A stretch of 42,063 nt of DNA from DASUBV01 sp035763085. GTDB lineage: Bacteria > Actinomycetota > Actinomycetes > Streptosporangiales > Streptosporangiaceae. The stretch lies in assembly GCA_035763085.1 (NCBI GenBank), contig DASUBV010000197.1, forward strand, positions 1 to 42,063, in the 5' to 3' direction. Shown here piece by piece: positions 13,245-21,441 of the stretch. The position numbers and the translations under genes were made by a program. A model generated the notes under the pieces. The model was not told where the DNA came from, did not search any database, and saw nothing but the letters and a program-made list of their open reading frames with translations. Each line of letters starts with the position of its first letter. Position 1 is the first letter of the stretch.

Positions 13245-13595
13245 CTAATTCAGGCGGGTCATCCAGTCGGCCGGAACCCGGCCGGCCGGGCCCGGCACCG
13301 GCTGATCGGCCGGATGACTGTCCGGCCGGGCCAGCTCGGGGCCTGACTGGTACATCTCGCTGGACGGGTAGCTCCAGAACCAGGACTCGCCCGGCTCGAA
13401 GCTGGTCACGATCGGGTGCCCGGTCTCGGCGGCATGCCCGCTGGCGTGCTGGGACGGTGATGAGTCGCAGCAGCCGATATGCCCGCACTGGGCGCACCGG
13501 CGCAGGTGGAACCACCAGCCCCCGGCCGCCTCGCACTCCATGCAGCCAGTCCCGCTCGGCGGGACCGCGGGGTCGATCCCCGGTTGTGCCGTCAT
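13245..13595 (-). CDS. UBP-type zinc finger protein
   Basis: The 116-residue protein is almost entirely a ZnF-UBP domain, the fold that binds the free C-terminus of ubiquitin in eukaryotic deubiquitinases. Ligand candidates are C18, C21, C34, C37, C42, C43, H50, H54 and H60 in GCMECEAAGGWWFHLRRCAQCGHIGCCDSSPSQHASGHAAETGHPI. The segment SFEPGESWFWSYPSSEMYQ follows, in which the usual WCY has become WSY. Bacteria of this group lack ubiquitin but some have Pup, and the role here is unknown. The start overlaps the stop of the histidine kinase gene (ATGA), so the two are translationally coupled. Confidence 0.88.
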   Translation of the reverse strand: MTAQPGIDPAVPPSGTGCMECEAAGGWWFHLRRCAQCGHIGCCDSSPSQHASGHAAETGHPIVTSFEPGESWFWSYPSSEMYQSGPELARPDSHPADQPVPGPAGRVPADWMTRLN

Positions 13596-15145
13596 CCGGC
13601 CGCTCCTTCCTCTTGCTCGCCTGGCCGCTGCGGCCCGGCGGCTTCCGCCCCGGCCGGGGCGGCCAGCGGCAGCCGCACCTGGAACCGGGTGTCGCCCGGC
13701 TCCGAGACGACCCGCAGGTCACCGTGATGAGCATTCACGACGATCCGCCAGGAGATGTCCAGTCCCAGGCCCGTCCCCTGCCCCACCGGCTTGGTGGTGA
13801 AGAACGGCTCGAAGATCCGGTCCTGGATCTCGGGCGCTACCCCCGGCCCGGTGTCACCGATCTCGACCAGGACCTGGTCCCGCTCGCGGGCCGTCCGGAT
13901 GGTGAGAGTGCCCGCCGTGCCCATCGCGGAAACCGCATTGTCGATGAGGTTGGTCCAGACCTGGTTGAGCTCGCCGGGGAAGCACGGGATATCGGGCACC
14001 GACCGGTCGTAGTCCCTGACCACCGTGATGTCGGGGCCGATCTTGCCGCCCAGCATCATCAGCGTGCTGTCCAGCAGCTCATGCACGTCGGTCACCTGGA
14101 ACGGCGCGCGGTCCAGCTGCGAGTACTGCTTCGCCGCCCCGACCAGCGCGGAGATCCGCGCCGTGGAGTCGTCGATCTCGTTCATCAGCAGCTCGGACTC
14201 GATGGTGTAGGCGATCCACCGCACCGAGCCGTCCAGGGCGGCGGCCACGCCGTCAGGCGGTACCGAGTCGGCCACGCTGGCCTCGACCCGGTCCAGCCAG
14301 CTGCGGTCCAGGCCGCCCTGCACGTAGATCGGGGCCAGCTGCCAGCCGCCCTCGATGCCGTGGTCCTCCAGCCAGTCGGTGACCTCGTCCTCGGCGTCGG
14401 AGGCCTCCAGCGGGCTCAGCGCGGGCGCCTTGGAGACCCGCTCGGCGGCCTCGTTCTGCAGCGCGATCAGGACTTCCATGGTCGCGTTGTCATACCGCCT
14501 GGCGGCGATCGCGCCGAGCTTGCCGCGCATCCCCGCGACCCGCTCGCGCAGCGTCGCGGTGGCCCGGACGGCGGCGGCGGCCGGGTTGTTGAGCTCGTGG
14601 GCAAGGCCCGCCGTCAGCGTGCCGAGCGCCAGCAGCCGCTCACGCTGGCCGATCGCCTCCTGCGTGTTCTTATGGCCGAATAGCAGGCCCTCCAGGAGGT
14701 GTGCCGCCATCGGGAACCACTCGGTCATCAGCTCGGCGAACTTTTCAGCGTCCAGCACGAAGAACCGGGATGCGACAGTGGCTCTCATCGAGTTGTTGTA
14801 CACCTGCCGGACCCGGTCGCCGAGGTAGGCGTAGAAGGCGCCCGCGTAGACGCCGGGACTGCTGGCCCGGTGCACCTCGATCTCATCGCCGCCGACCCGC
14901 TGCAGCAGCACGACCTCCCCGCTGAGCAGCACGTAAAAGCAGGTCGCGGGATCCCCCTGGGAGTACACCAGGCCGGGCTCGATGCGCTCCACCCGGCCCT
15001 CGGCGCACAGCCAGGCGAGCTGATCATCGGTCAGCTTCTCGAACAGGAACAGGCTGTGCAGCTCCTCGGCGCTGCACTGCGCGCTGCCGTCTCCGGCCGG
15101 GCCGCTGCTGGCGCCGCCTGCGGCGGCTTGCGGCGTTGCTGTCAC
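13592..15145 (-). CDS. histidine kinase with cyclic-nucleotide-binding domain
   Basis: This soluble sensor kinase has 517 residues. Residues ~28-150 form a cNMP-binding-like beta barrel (LFLFEKLTDDQLAWLCAEG, IEPGLVYSQGDPATCFYVLLSGEVVLLQRV). The phosphoacceptor is His183 in LTAGLAHELNNPAAAAVRA. The C-terminal ATPase has LNQVWTNLIDNAVSAM, IGDTGPGVAPEI, FFTTKPVGQGTGLGLDIS. There is no membrane segment. The GTG start at 15145 overlaps the stop of the upstream reductase-response regulator gene (GTGA), and a longer open frame to 16492 lies antiparallel inside other genes and is not real. The natural partner is the receiver domain fused to that reductase. Confidence 0.9.
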   Translation of the reverse strand: MTATPQAAAGGASSGPAGDGSAQCSAEELHSLFLFEKLTDDQLAWLCAEGRVERIEPGLVYSQGDPATCFYVLLSGEVVLLQRVGGDEIEVHRASSPGVYAGAFYAYLGDRVRQVYNNSMRATVASRFFVLDAEKFAELMTEWFPMAAHLLEGLLFGHKNTQEAIGQRERLLALGTLTAGLAHELNNPAAAAVRATATLRERVAGMRGKLGAIAARRYDNATMEVLIALQNEAAERVSKAPALSPLEASDAEDEVTDWLEDHGIEGGWQLAPIYVQGGLDRSWLDRVEASVADSVPPDGVAAALDGSVRWIAYTIESELLMNEIDDSTARISALVGAAKQYSQLDRAPFQVTDVHELLDSTLMMLGGKIGPDITVVRDYDRSVPDIPCFPGELNQVWTNLIDNAVSAMGTAGTLTIRTARERDQVLVEIGDTGPGVAPEIQDRIFEPFFTTKPVGQGTGLGLDISWRIVVNAHHGDLRVVSEPGDTRFQVRLPLAAPAGAEAAGPQRPGEQEEGAAG

Positions 15146-16911
15146 AGTTTCTCCAGGTATCTGTGCACGAGCATGACGGCCATCGCCCCCTCGCCGACCG
15201 CCGAGGCGACCCGCTTGGCCGACTCGGCCCGGACGTCGCCGGCCACGAAGACGCCGGGGACGCTGGTCTCCAGGTGGTACGGCGCCCGGTCCAGGGTCCA
15301 GCCCGGCGGCCGTGCGCCGTCCGGGGACAGGTCGGGCCCGGCCGGGATGAAGCCCCGCTGATCGCGGGTGAGCACGCCGTCCAGCCAGCCGGTCAGCGGG
15401 GCCGCGCCGATAAACACGAACAGGTACTGCGCGTCGGCGGTCTCGGTCGCCCCGGTGTTGCTGTCCCGGAGAGTGAGCTGCTCCAGGTGGTTGCCGCCAT
15501 GCGCCTCGGCGACCTCGGTGCACGTGCGGACGGTGATGTTCGGGATCTGCGCGATCTGCTGGATCAGGTAGTACGACATCGACTTGCGCAGCGACGGCCC
15601 GCGCACCAGGATCGTCACCGACCTGGCGTGCCGGGACAGGTAGACCGCCGCCTGCCCGGCTGAGTTTGCGCCGCCCACGATGTACACGTCGCGGTCCGTG
15701 CAGCCCTTGGCCTCCGTCAGCGCCGACCCGTAGAACACCCCGCGACCGGTCAGCTTCCCGATGCCGGGCGCGGCGAGCTTCCGGTAGGTGACCCCGGTGG
15801 CCAGGATCACCGTCTGCCCGCCGATCGAGGTGCCGTCCGCGAACCGGACGGTGCGCGCCGAGCCGCTCACATCCAGGCCGACCACCTCCCGGGTGGTCAG
15901 CAGCTCGGCCCCGAACTTGGTCGCCTGCATGCGGGCCCGGCCGGTCAGCTGAGAACCCGACACCCCGTCCGGGAAGCCCAGGTAATTCTCGATCCGGGAA
16001 CTCTGCCCGGCCTGGCCGCCGGTGGCGGTCCGCTCCACCAGCACGGTCTGCAGTCCCTCCGAGGCGCCGTACAGCGCGGCACCCAGGCCGGCCGGCCCGC
16101 CGCCGATGACGATCAGGTCGTAAAACCCCGTCGAGGGTGTGGTGGCCAGGCCGACCCGGGCGGCAAGCTCGGCATCGGTGGGCTCGACCAGCACCTGGCC
16201 GCCGGGGGTGACCACGATCGGCAGCCGCAGGGCATCCGCCGCCTGGCCACTGCCCGCGGCCAGCGCCGCGCCTGGTTCCGCGCCGCCGGCATCGGCCGGC
16301 GGCCCGGCCACCTCGGCCAGTTGCTTCCCGGCTATCTCGGCCAGGCGGCGGCCGACCGCGTCCTCGGCCGAGTACCAGCGGTAGGGCACCTGGTTGCGGG
16401 CCAGGAACTCGCGGACCTCCGAGGACCGGGCCGACCACCGGTGCCCGATGACCTTGGTTTCCGGGACCGGCTGGTAGTCGTCGGCCTTCCATGCTTCCAG
16501 CATCGAGTCGATCGCCGGGTAAAGCTTCTCCTCGGGCGGGTCCCAGGGCTTGAGCAGGTAGCTGTCGACGTCGACCAGGTTGATCGCGTCGATCGCGGCG
16601 TTGGTGTCGGCATAGGCGGTCAGCAGTGCCCGGCGGGCCCCGGAGTACAGGTCCATGGCCTGCTCCAGGAACTGGATCCCGTTCATCTGGGGCATCCGGT
16701 AGTCCGCCAGCATCAGGGCCACCTGATCGCCGCGCAGCTTCATCTCCCGCAGCGCGTCCAGGGCCGCCTCGCCCGACTCCGCCCGCACGATGCGGTACTG
16801 CTCGCCGTAGCGCCGGCGCAGGTCCCTGGCCACCGCACGGGACACGCCAGGGTCATCATCCACGGTCAGTATCGCTGTCCGCGGGGTACCGCCAGCCGCC
16901 GTCACCGGCAT
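15142..16911 (-). CDS. receiver domain fused to thioredoxin-reductase-like flavoprotein
   Basis: The 589-residue protein has three parts. Residues ~12-140 are a response regulator receiver: acidic DDD at 18-20, phosphoacceptor Asp70 in LADYRMPQMNG, Thr98, Lys121 in LLKPW. Residues ~150-265 resemble a glutaredoxin-like domain without active cysteines (NQVPYRWYSAEDA ... LPIVVTPGG). Residues ~270-589 are a TrxB-like FAD/NADPH reductase: DLIVIGGGPAGLGAALYGASEGL, ATGGQAGQSSRIENYLGFPDG, VYIVGGANSAGQAAVYLSRHA, VFVAGDVRAES. The usual CxxC of thioredoxin reductase is absent (GSALTEAKGC instead). ATG 16911 follows AGGTGGAG. It is the first gene of the coupled operon with the histidine kinase and UBP zinc finger. 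Confidence 0.88.
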   Translation of the reverse strand: MPVTAAGGTPRTAILTVDDDPGVSRAVARDLRRRYGEQYRIVRAESGEAALDALREMKLRGDQVALMLADYRMPQMNGIQFLEQAMDLYSGARRALLTAYADTNAAIDAINLVDVDSYLLKPWDPPEEKLYPAIDSMLEAWKADDYQPVPETKVIGHRWSARSSEVREFLARNQVPYRWYSAEDAVGRRLAEIAGKQLAEVAGPPADAGGAEPGAALAAGSGQAADALRLPIVVTPGGQVLVEPTDAELAARVGLATTPSTGFYDLIVIGGGPAGLGAALYGASEGLQTVLVERTATGGQAGQSSRIENYLGFPDGVSGSQLTGRARMQATKFGAELLTTREVVGLDVSGSARTVRFADGTSIGGQTVILATGVTYRKLAAPGIGKLTGRGVFYGSALTEAKGCTDRDVYIVGGANSAGQAAVYLSRHARSVTILVRGPSLRKSMSYYLIQQIAQIPNITVRTCTEVAEAHGGNHLEQLTLRDSNTGATETADAQYLFVFIGAAPLTGWLDGVLTRDQRGFIPAGPDLSPDGARPPGWTLDRAPYHLETSVPGVFVAGDVRAESAKRVASAVGEGAMAVMLVHRYLEKL

Positions 16912-17060
16912 CGGTGCTCCACCTGCCTCCTCGCGCCCCCTCGGCCGCCCGGCGAGTCCCGGGAGCCCACGTTCCCCATCGTAAAGACCGTGTCCAGCCA
17001 GCCCGGCACCCACCTTGTGGCGCATTTTTGCCCCCCGGCCGGCCGCCGTGTATCCCGGAG

Positions 17061-17135
17061 GGCCACCCCCTGGAGCCCCCAGCAGCACTGCCAAGTAACC
17101 CAGTGGGCCACCCCCCTGGAACCCCCAGCAGCACT
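17061..17135. repeat. two copies of the dispersed GC palindrome, inverted
   Basis: Two related units start at 17061 and 17106 and share GGCCACCCCC, TGGA, CCCCCAGCAGCACTG. Read on the minus strand they match the family at 10239-10340 (GGGGGTTCCAGGGGG then TGGCCC), with broken right arms. They lie in the 288-bp gap between the divergent reductase and pgi genes, so that gap holds both promoters and the repeats; no other gene is seen in it. Confidence 0.7.
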
Positions 17136-17199
17136 GCGTGAGGGGGCGCGGCAACATGGAACGATGTCATCGGACAGACGACTGCATCAGGGAGGCGAC

Positions 17200-18843
17200 A
17201 TGCCAGGGACCCCGCGCACGCCGCTGCGCAAGCGCGCGGCGTGGCAGGCGCTCGAGCGGCACCACGAGCAGATCGCCGGGCGGCACCTGCGGGACCTGTT
17301 CGCCGCCGACCCCGGCCGGGGGGAACGGCTGACCGCGGAGGCCGCGGGCATCTACCTCGACTACTCCAAGCACCGCATCACCGACGAGACCATGGCCCTG
17401 CTGGTCGACCTGGCCAGGGAATCGGGCGTGCCGGAGCGCCGGGACGCGATGTTCGCCGGCGAGCACATCAACACCTCCGAGGACCGTGCCGTCCTGCACG
17501 TCGCGCTGCGGATGCCGCGCACGGCCAGCCTGGTGGTGGACGGGCAGGACGTGGTGGCGCAGGTGCACGAGGTGCTGGACCGGATGCGCGGGTTCGCCGA
17601 GCGGGTCCGTTCCGGGGAGTGGAAGGGCTTTACCGGCAAGCCCATCCGCAACATCGTCAATGTCGGCATCGGCGGCTCTGACCTGGGGCCGGTCATGGCC
17701 TACGAGGCGCTGCGGCACTACGCGCGGCGCGACCTGACGTTCCGGTTTGTCTCCAATGTCGATTCCACCGACTTTGTCGAGGCGACCCGGCACCTGGCCG
17801 CCGACGAGACGCTGTTCATCATCTCGTCCAAGACCTTCGGCACGCTGGAGACGCTGACCAACGCCACCTCGGCCCGCGACTGGGTGGTCGGCGAGCTGGG
17901 CGACGAGGCCGCGGTGGCGCGGCACTTCGTGGCGGTGTCCACGAACGCCAGGCGGGTGGCGGAGTTCGGCATCGACACCGCGAACATGTTCGGCTTCTGG
18001 GACTGGGTCGGCGGGCGGTACTCGATGGACTCCGCCATCGGGCTGTCCACGATGCTGGCCATCGGCCCGGACAACTTCGGCGAGCTGCTGGCCGGCTTCC
18101 GCGAGATGGACGAGCACTTCCGCACCGCCCCGCTGGAGGCGAACCTGCCGGTGCTGATGGGCCTGCTCGCGGTCTGGTACGGCGGCTTCTTCGACGCCCA
18201 GGCCATCGGCGTCATGCCGTATGAGCAGTACCTGAAGCGGTTCCCGGCCTACTTGCAGCAGCTCACCATGGAGTCCAACGGCAAGAGCGTGACGACCGGG
18301 GGCGATCCGGTCGATTACCAGACCGGCGCGATCTACTGGGGTGAGCCCGGCACTAACGGCCAGCACAGCTTCTACCAGCTGCTGCACCAGGGGACCCGGC
18401 TCATCCCGGTGGACCTGATCGGGTTCGGCCAGTCGGTCAACCCGCTGCGCGAGCACCACGACCTGTTGTCGTCCAACGTGTTCGCGCAGGCCCAGGCGCT
18501 GGCCTTCGGCAAGACCGAGGAGCAGGTGCGCGCCGAGGGCACGCCCGAGCACGTGGTGCCGCACCGCGTCATGCCGGGCAACCGGCCCACCAGCGTGCTG
18601 CTGTGCCGGCTGCTCACGCCGCGGCTGCTCGGCTCGCTGGTCGCCCTGTATGAGCACAGCGTCTTCACCCAGGGCGCGATCTGGGATGTCGACTCGTTTG
18701 ACCAGTGGGGGGTAGAACTCGGCAAGGTGCTAGCCCAGCAGATCGCGCCGGAGCTGGAGAGCGCGCAGGAGCCCGAGCCCAGCCACGACTCGTCCACCAA
18801 CGAGCTCATCCGCCGGTACCGGTCGCTGAAGGCCGGCTCCTGA
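17200..18843 (+). CDS. pgi: glucose-6-phosphate isomerase
   Basis: This is a full-length 547-residue enzyme that interconverts glucose 6-phosphate and fructose 6-phosphate in the cytoplasm. Signatures include VNVGIGGSDLGPVMAYEAL, the phosphate-binding IISSKTFGTLETLTNA, FGFWDWVGGRYSMDSAIGL, the active-site MESNGKSV and GEPGTNGQHSFYQLLHQGT, and near the end VDSFDQWGVELGK. The ATG at 17200 has AGGGAGG at a normal distance; an ATG at 17164 is in frame but poorly placed, and the open frame back to 16321 is antisense to the reductase gene. gnd follows 62 bp later on the same strand, so the two sugar-phosphate genes are probably co-transcribed. Confidence 0.96.
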   Translation: MPGTPRTPLRKRAAWQALERHHEQIAGRHLRDLFAADPGRGERLTAEAAGIYLDYSKHRITDETMALLVDLARESGVPERRDAMFAGEHINTSEDRAVLHVALRMPRTASLVVDGQDVVAQVHEVLDRMRGFAERVRSGEWKGFTGKPIRNIVNVGIGGSDLGPVMAYEALRHYARRDLTFRFVSNVDSTDFVEATRHLAADETLFIISSKTFGTLETLTNATSARDWVVGELGDEAAVARHFVAVSTNARRVAEFGIDTANMFGFWDWVGGRYSMDSAIGLSTMLAIGPDNFGELLAGFREMDEHFRTAPLEANLPVLMGLLAVWYGGFFDAQAIGVMPYEQYLKRFPAYLQQLTMESNGKSVTTGGDPVDYQTGAIYWGEPGTNGQHSFYQLLHQGTRLIPVDLIGFGQSVNPLREHHDLLSSNVFAQAQALAFGKTEEQVRAEGTPEHVVPHRVMPGNRPTSVLLCRLLTPRLLGSLVALYEHSVFTQGAIWDVDSFDQWGVELGKVLAQQIAPELESAQEPEPSHDSSTNELIRRYRSLKAGS

Positions 18844-18905
18844 CGGCGCCCCCGCAGCCGGGCGCGCACAGGTACACAGATCACGACATATCGAGAGGCC
18901 GACGC

Positions 18906-19940
18906 ATGTCAACAGATAAGCCGATGCAGCTGGGGATGATCGGGCTCGGCCGGATGGGGGCCAACCTCGTCCGCCGGCTCATGCGCGACGGCCACCAGTG
19001 CGTCGCCTACGACGTCAGCGCCGACGCGGTCAAGGCACTGGCGGCCGACGGCGCGCAGGGCGCCACCAGCCTGGCGGAGTTCGTCAGCCAGCTGGACCGG
19101 CCCCGGGCCATCTGGATCATGGTCCCGGCCGCCGTCGTGCAGCCGACGCTCGATGAGCTCGTCCCGCTGCTGGACGCCGGCGACATCGTCATCGACGGCG
19201 GCAATTCCTACTACCGCGACGACATCACCCGGGCCAAGCAGCTGATCACCCGCGGCATCCACTACGTGGACTGCGGCACCAGCGGCGGCGTGTGGGGCCT
19301 GGAGCGCGGCTACTGCCTGATGATCGGCGGCGAGACCGAGCAGGTCGAGCACCTGGACCCGCTGTTCAAGACCATCGCCCCCGGCCTGGGGGACGTGGAG
19401 CCGACCCCGTCCCGTACCCGGCACGGCACGGCACCACTGGGCTACCTGCACTGCGGCCCGAGCGGCGCCGGCCACTTCGTGAAGATGATCCACAACGGGA
19501 TCGAGTACGGCATGATGGCGGCCATCGCCGAGGGGCTGAGCATCATCAAGCACGCCGACGCCGGGCAGCACCCCGAGACCGCCGACGCCGAGACGACGCC
19601 GCTGCGCACCCCGGAGGCCTACCAGTACAGCATTGACGTGGGCGAGGTCGCCGAGGTGTGGCGCCGCGGCTCGGTGGTGAGCTCCTGGCTGGTCGACCTG
19701 ACGGCCGAGGCGTTCTCCCGCTCCCCCGGCCTCGGTGAGTTCGCCGGGCATGTCTCCGACTCCGGCGAGGGCCGGTGGACGGTGCTGGCGGCGGTCGACA
19801 CCGGGGTGCCCGCCCCGGCCATCACCGCGGCGCTGTACGAGCGGTTCGAGTCCCGCGACAACGGCGAGTTCACCGGCAAGATCCTGTCGGCGATGCGCTC
19901 GGAGTTCGGCGGCCACGCCGAGAAGAAGAAGGAGGCCTAG
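18906..19940 (+). CDS. gnd: 6-phosphogluconate dehydrogenase, decarboxylating
   Basis: The 344-residue enzyme oxidises and decarboxylates 6-phosphogluconate to ribulose 5-phosphate in the pentose phosphate pathway. It starts MQLGMIGLGRMGANLVRRLMRDGH, the Rossmann fold, and has VIDGGNSYYRDDITRAKQL, the signature YVDCGTSGGVWGLERGYCLMIGG, and the catalytic GPSGAGHFVKMIHNGIEYGMMAAIAEG. It is the short (about 340-residue) form found in many actinobacteria rather than the ~470-residue enzyme. The coenzyme preference cannot be decided by eye. GAGAGG precedes the ATG at 18906. It probably shares a transcript with pgi and ends at the terminator just downstream. Confidence 0.94.
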   Translation: MSTDKPMQLGMIGLGRMGANLVRRLMRDGHQCVAYDVSADAVKALAADGAQGATSLAEFVSQLDRPRAIWIMVPAAVVQPTLDELVPLLDAGDIVIDGGNSYYRDDITRAKQLITRGIHYVDCGTSGGVWGLERGYCLMIGGETEQVEHLDPLFKTIAPGLGDVEPTPSRTRHGTAPLGYLHCGPSGAGHFVKMIHNGIEYGMMAAIAEGLSIIKHADAGQHPETADAETTPLRTPEAYQYSIDVGEVAEVWRRGSVVSSWLVDLTAEAFSRSPGLGEFAGHVSDSGEGRWTVLAAVDTGVPAPAITAALYERFESRDNGEFTGKILSAMRSEFGGHAEKKKEA

Positions 19941-19955
19941 CCGCCCGCTACAGCA

Positions 19956-19997
19956 CGCCGAGGATCCCGGTCGCTCCAGTGGCCGGGATTTTCGGCG
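19956..19997 (+). terminator. Rho-independent terminator after gnd
   Basis: The inner stem ATCCCGG (19964-19970) and CCGGGAT (19983-19989) is followed by TTTT. An outer pair CGCCGA (19956-19961) / TCGGCG (19992-19997) extends the structure. It begins 15 bases after the gnd stop. This is one of the few hairpins in the window with a T-run. Confidence 0.65.
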
Positions 19998-20088
19998 TCA
20001 CGGGGCGCGTGCCAGCGCGGCGGGGCCGCAGGCTGGGTATGAACGCTTGCTGAGACCAGATGGGCCAGGAGCCGAGGGGGCGGCGCCG

Positions 20089-21285
20089 ATGGGCGAGCAG
20101 CAGAAGGCCAGGAAACAGACCAGCAAGCAGGCGCGCGGCAAGGCACCGGCGGCCAGCCAGCGAGGGAAGCAGTCGCCGGCCGGGCGGCCGGAGGCCCGGG
20201 CGCCGAAAGGCCAGCGGCGGGCCGCGCCGAAGGTAGACGAGCAGGCAGTCCTCGACTTCCTGATGAAGGTGACCGGGGACGCCGCGGCCGCCTCGGGCGG
20301 GATAGCGGTGGCGATCGGGGACCGGCTGGGCCTGTACGCCGCGATGGCGGGCGCCGGGCCGGTCACGGCGGCCAGCCTGGCCGAGCGCACCGGCCTGGTG
20401 GAGCGTTACCTGCAGGAGTGGCTGGCCGTCCAGGCCGGGCTGGGCTACATCACTTATGACCCGCAAGAGCAGACCTTCACGCTGCCCGCCGAGCACGCCG
20501 CCGTGCTGGCCGACGAGGACAGCCCGACCTTCCTGGCCGGCGTCTTCCCGGTGCTGCGCTCGATCTACGGGACCGAGGACGGCCTGGTCAACGCCTTCCG
20601 CGTGGGCGGCGGAGTGGGCTGGGATGAGCACAGCGACCCGCTGTACCGGGGCACCGCCCGGCTGTTCCGGCCCGGTTACCGGGAGAACATCGTGAGCTCG
20701 TGGCTGCCCGCGCTGGAGGGCATGGTGCCGCGGCTCAAGGCCGGCGCCCGGGTCGCCGATGTCGGCTGCGGGTTCGGGTACTCGACCATCATCATGGCGA
20801 AGGCCTTCCCGAAGTCGACCTTCACCGGCATCGACTTTCACGGCCCGTCCATCGAGGCCGCGGAGAAGGCGGCGGCGGACGCGGGAGTGAGCGAGCGGGT
20901 CAGCTTCGAGATCGCCGGCGGCGCCAACTTCAGGGGCAGCGGGTTCGACCTGGTCACCTGCTTCGACTGCCTGCACGACATGGGTGATCCGGCCGGGGTG
21001 GCCCGGCAGGTCCGCCGGGCGCTGGCCGGCGACGGGACCTGGATGCTGGTCGAGCCGGCCGGGAGCGGGACACTGGAGGAGAACTTCCACCCGATCGGCC
21101 GGTTCTTCCTGGCCGCGTCGCTGGCGGTCTGCCTGCCCTCGGCCATGGCCCAGCACGGCTCGCAGGCCCTGGGCAACCATGCCGGCGAGGAAGCGCTCCG
21201 CGCTGCCGTGCAGCCGGCCGGCTTCACCCGCTGGCGGCAGGTCGCGCAGACCCCGGTCAACGTGGTCTACGAAGCCCGGCCCTGA
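20089..21285 (+). CDS. class I SAM-dependent methyltransferase with winged-helix N-terminus
   Basis: The 398-residue protein has a Lys/Arg/Ala-rich, probably disordered tail (1-48), then a small winged-helix domain (AAMAGAGPVTAASLAERTGLVERYLQEWLAVQAGLGYITYD), then a Rossmann methyltransferase: RVADVGCGFGYSTIIMAKAFPKSTFTGIDFHGPSIEAAE with the SAM motif, and FDLVTCFDCLHDMGDPAGV. The plan resembles the Rv2258c-type methyltransferases of mycobacteria, whose substrate is not settled. The basic tail is unusual and could bind nucleic acid or a membrane. The gene stands alone between the gnd terminator and a hairpin before thyA. Confidence 0.82.
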   Translation: MGEQQKARKQTSKQARGKAPAASQRGKQSPAGRPEARAPKGQRRAAPKVDEQAVLDFLMKVTGDAAAASGGIAVAIGDRLGLYAAMAGAGPVTAASLAERTGLVERYLQEWLAVQAGLGYITYDPQEQTFTLPAEHAAVLADEDSPTFLAGVFPVLRSIYGTEDGLVNAFRVGGGVGWDEHSDPLYRGTARLFRPGYRENIVSSWLPALEGMVPRLKAGARVADVGCGFGYSTIIMAKAFPKSTFTGIDFHGPSIEAAEKAAADAGVSERVSFEIAGGANFRGSGFDLVTCFDCLHDMGDPAGVARQVRRALAGDGTWMLVEPAGSGTLEENFHPIGRFFLAASLAVCLPSAMAQHGSQALGNHAGEEALRAAVQPAGFTRWRQVAQTPVNVVYEARP

Positions 21286-21298
21286 GCCACGCGGGATT

Positions 21299-21332
21299 CC
21301 GCCAGGCCGGCCGCGCGCTCCCGGCCTGGCGG
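21299..21332. terminator. 12-bp GC hairpin between methyltransferase and thyA
   Basis: Perfect arms CCGCCAGGCCGG (21299-21310) and CCGGCCTGGCGG (21321-21332) enclose ten bases. It lies 13 bases after the methyltransferase stop and ~110 before thyA. It has no T-tract. It is probably a transcript end of the kind common in GC-rich actinobacteria. Confidence 0.5.
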
Positions 21333-21441
21333 CCGGCCCCGTGCCGTCTCGTTCTGGCAAGCTGGAAGCCGGCGCGGGGCGGCGGGAGCCGCTGACCCGC
21401 GAACGGTAACCCGCGGGACGAGTGAGGCAGGGATCGGCCAG

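Noticed and set aside
13592..16492. 966-residue open frame on the minus strand
   Set aside because: Its first ~449 codons are a shadow of the reductase gene in another frame; only the part from GTG 15145 codes for the kinase.
16321..17199. In-frame extension of pgi to 16321
   Set aside because: It runs antisense through the reductase gene and gives no Pgi-like sequence; ATG 17200 has a good ribosome binding site.
17167..18657. 496-residue antisense frame opposite pgi
   Set aside because: The pgi reading frame is beyond doubt and the antisense frame shows no family features.
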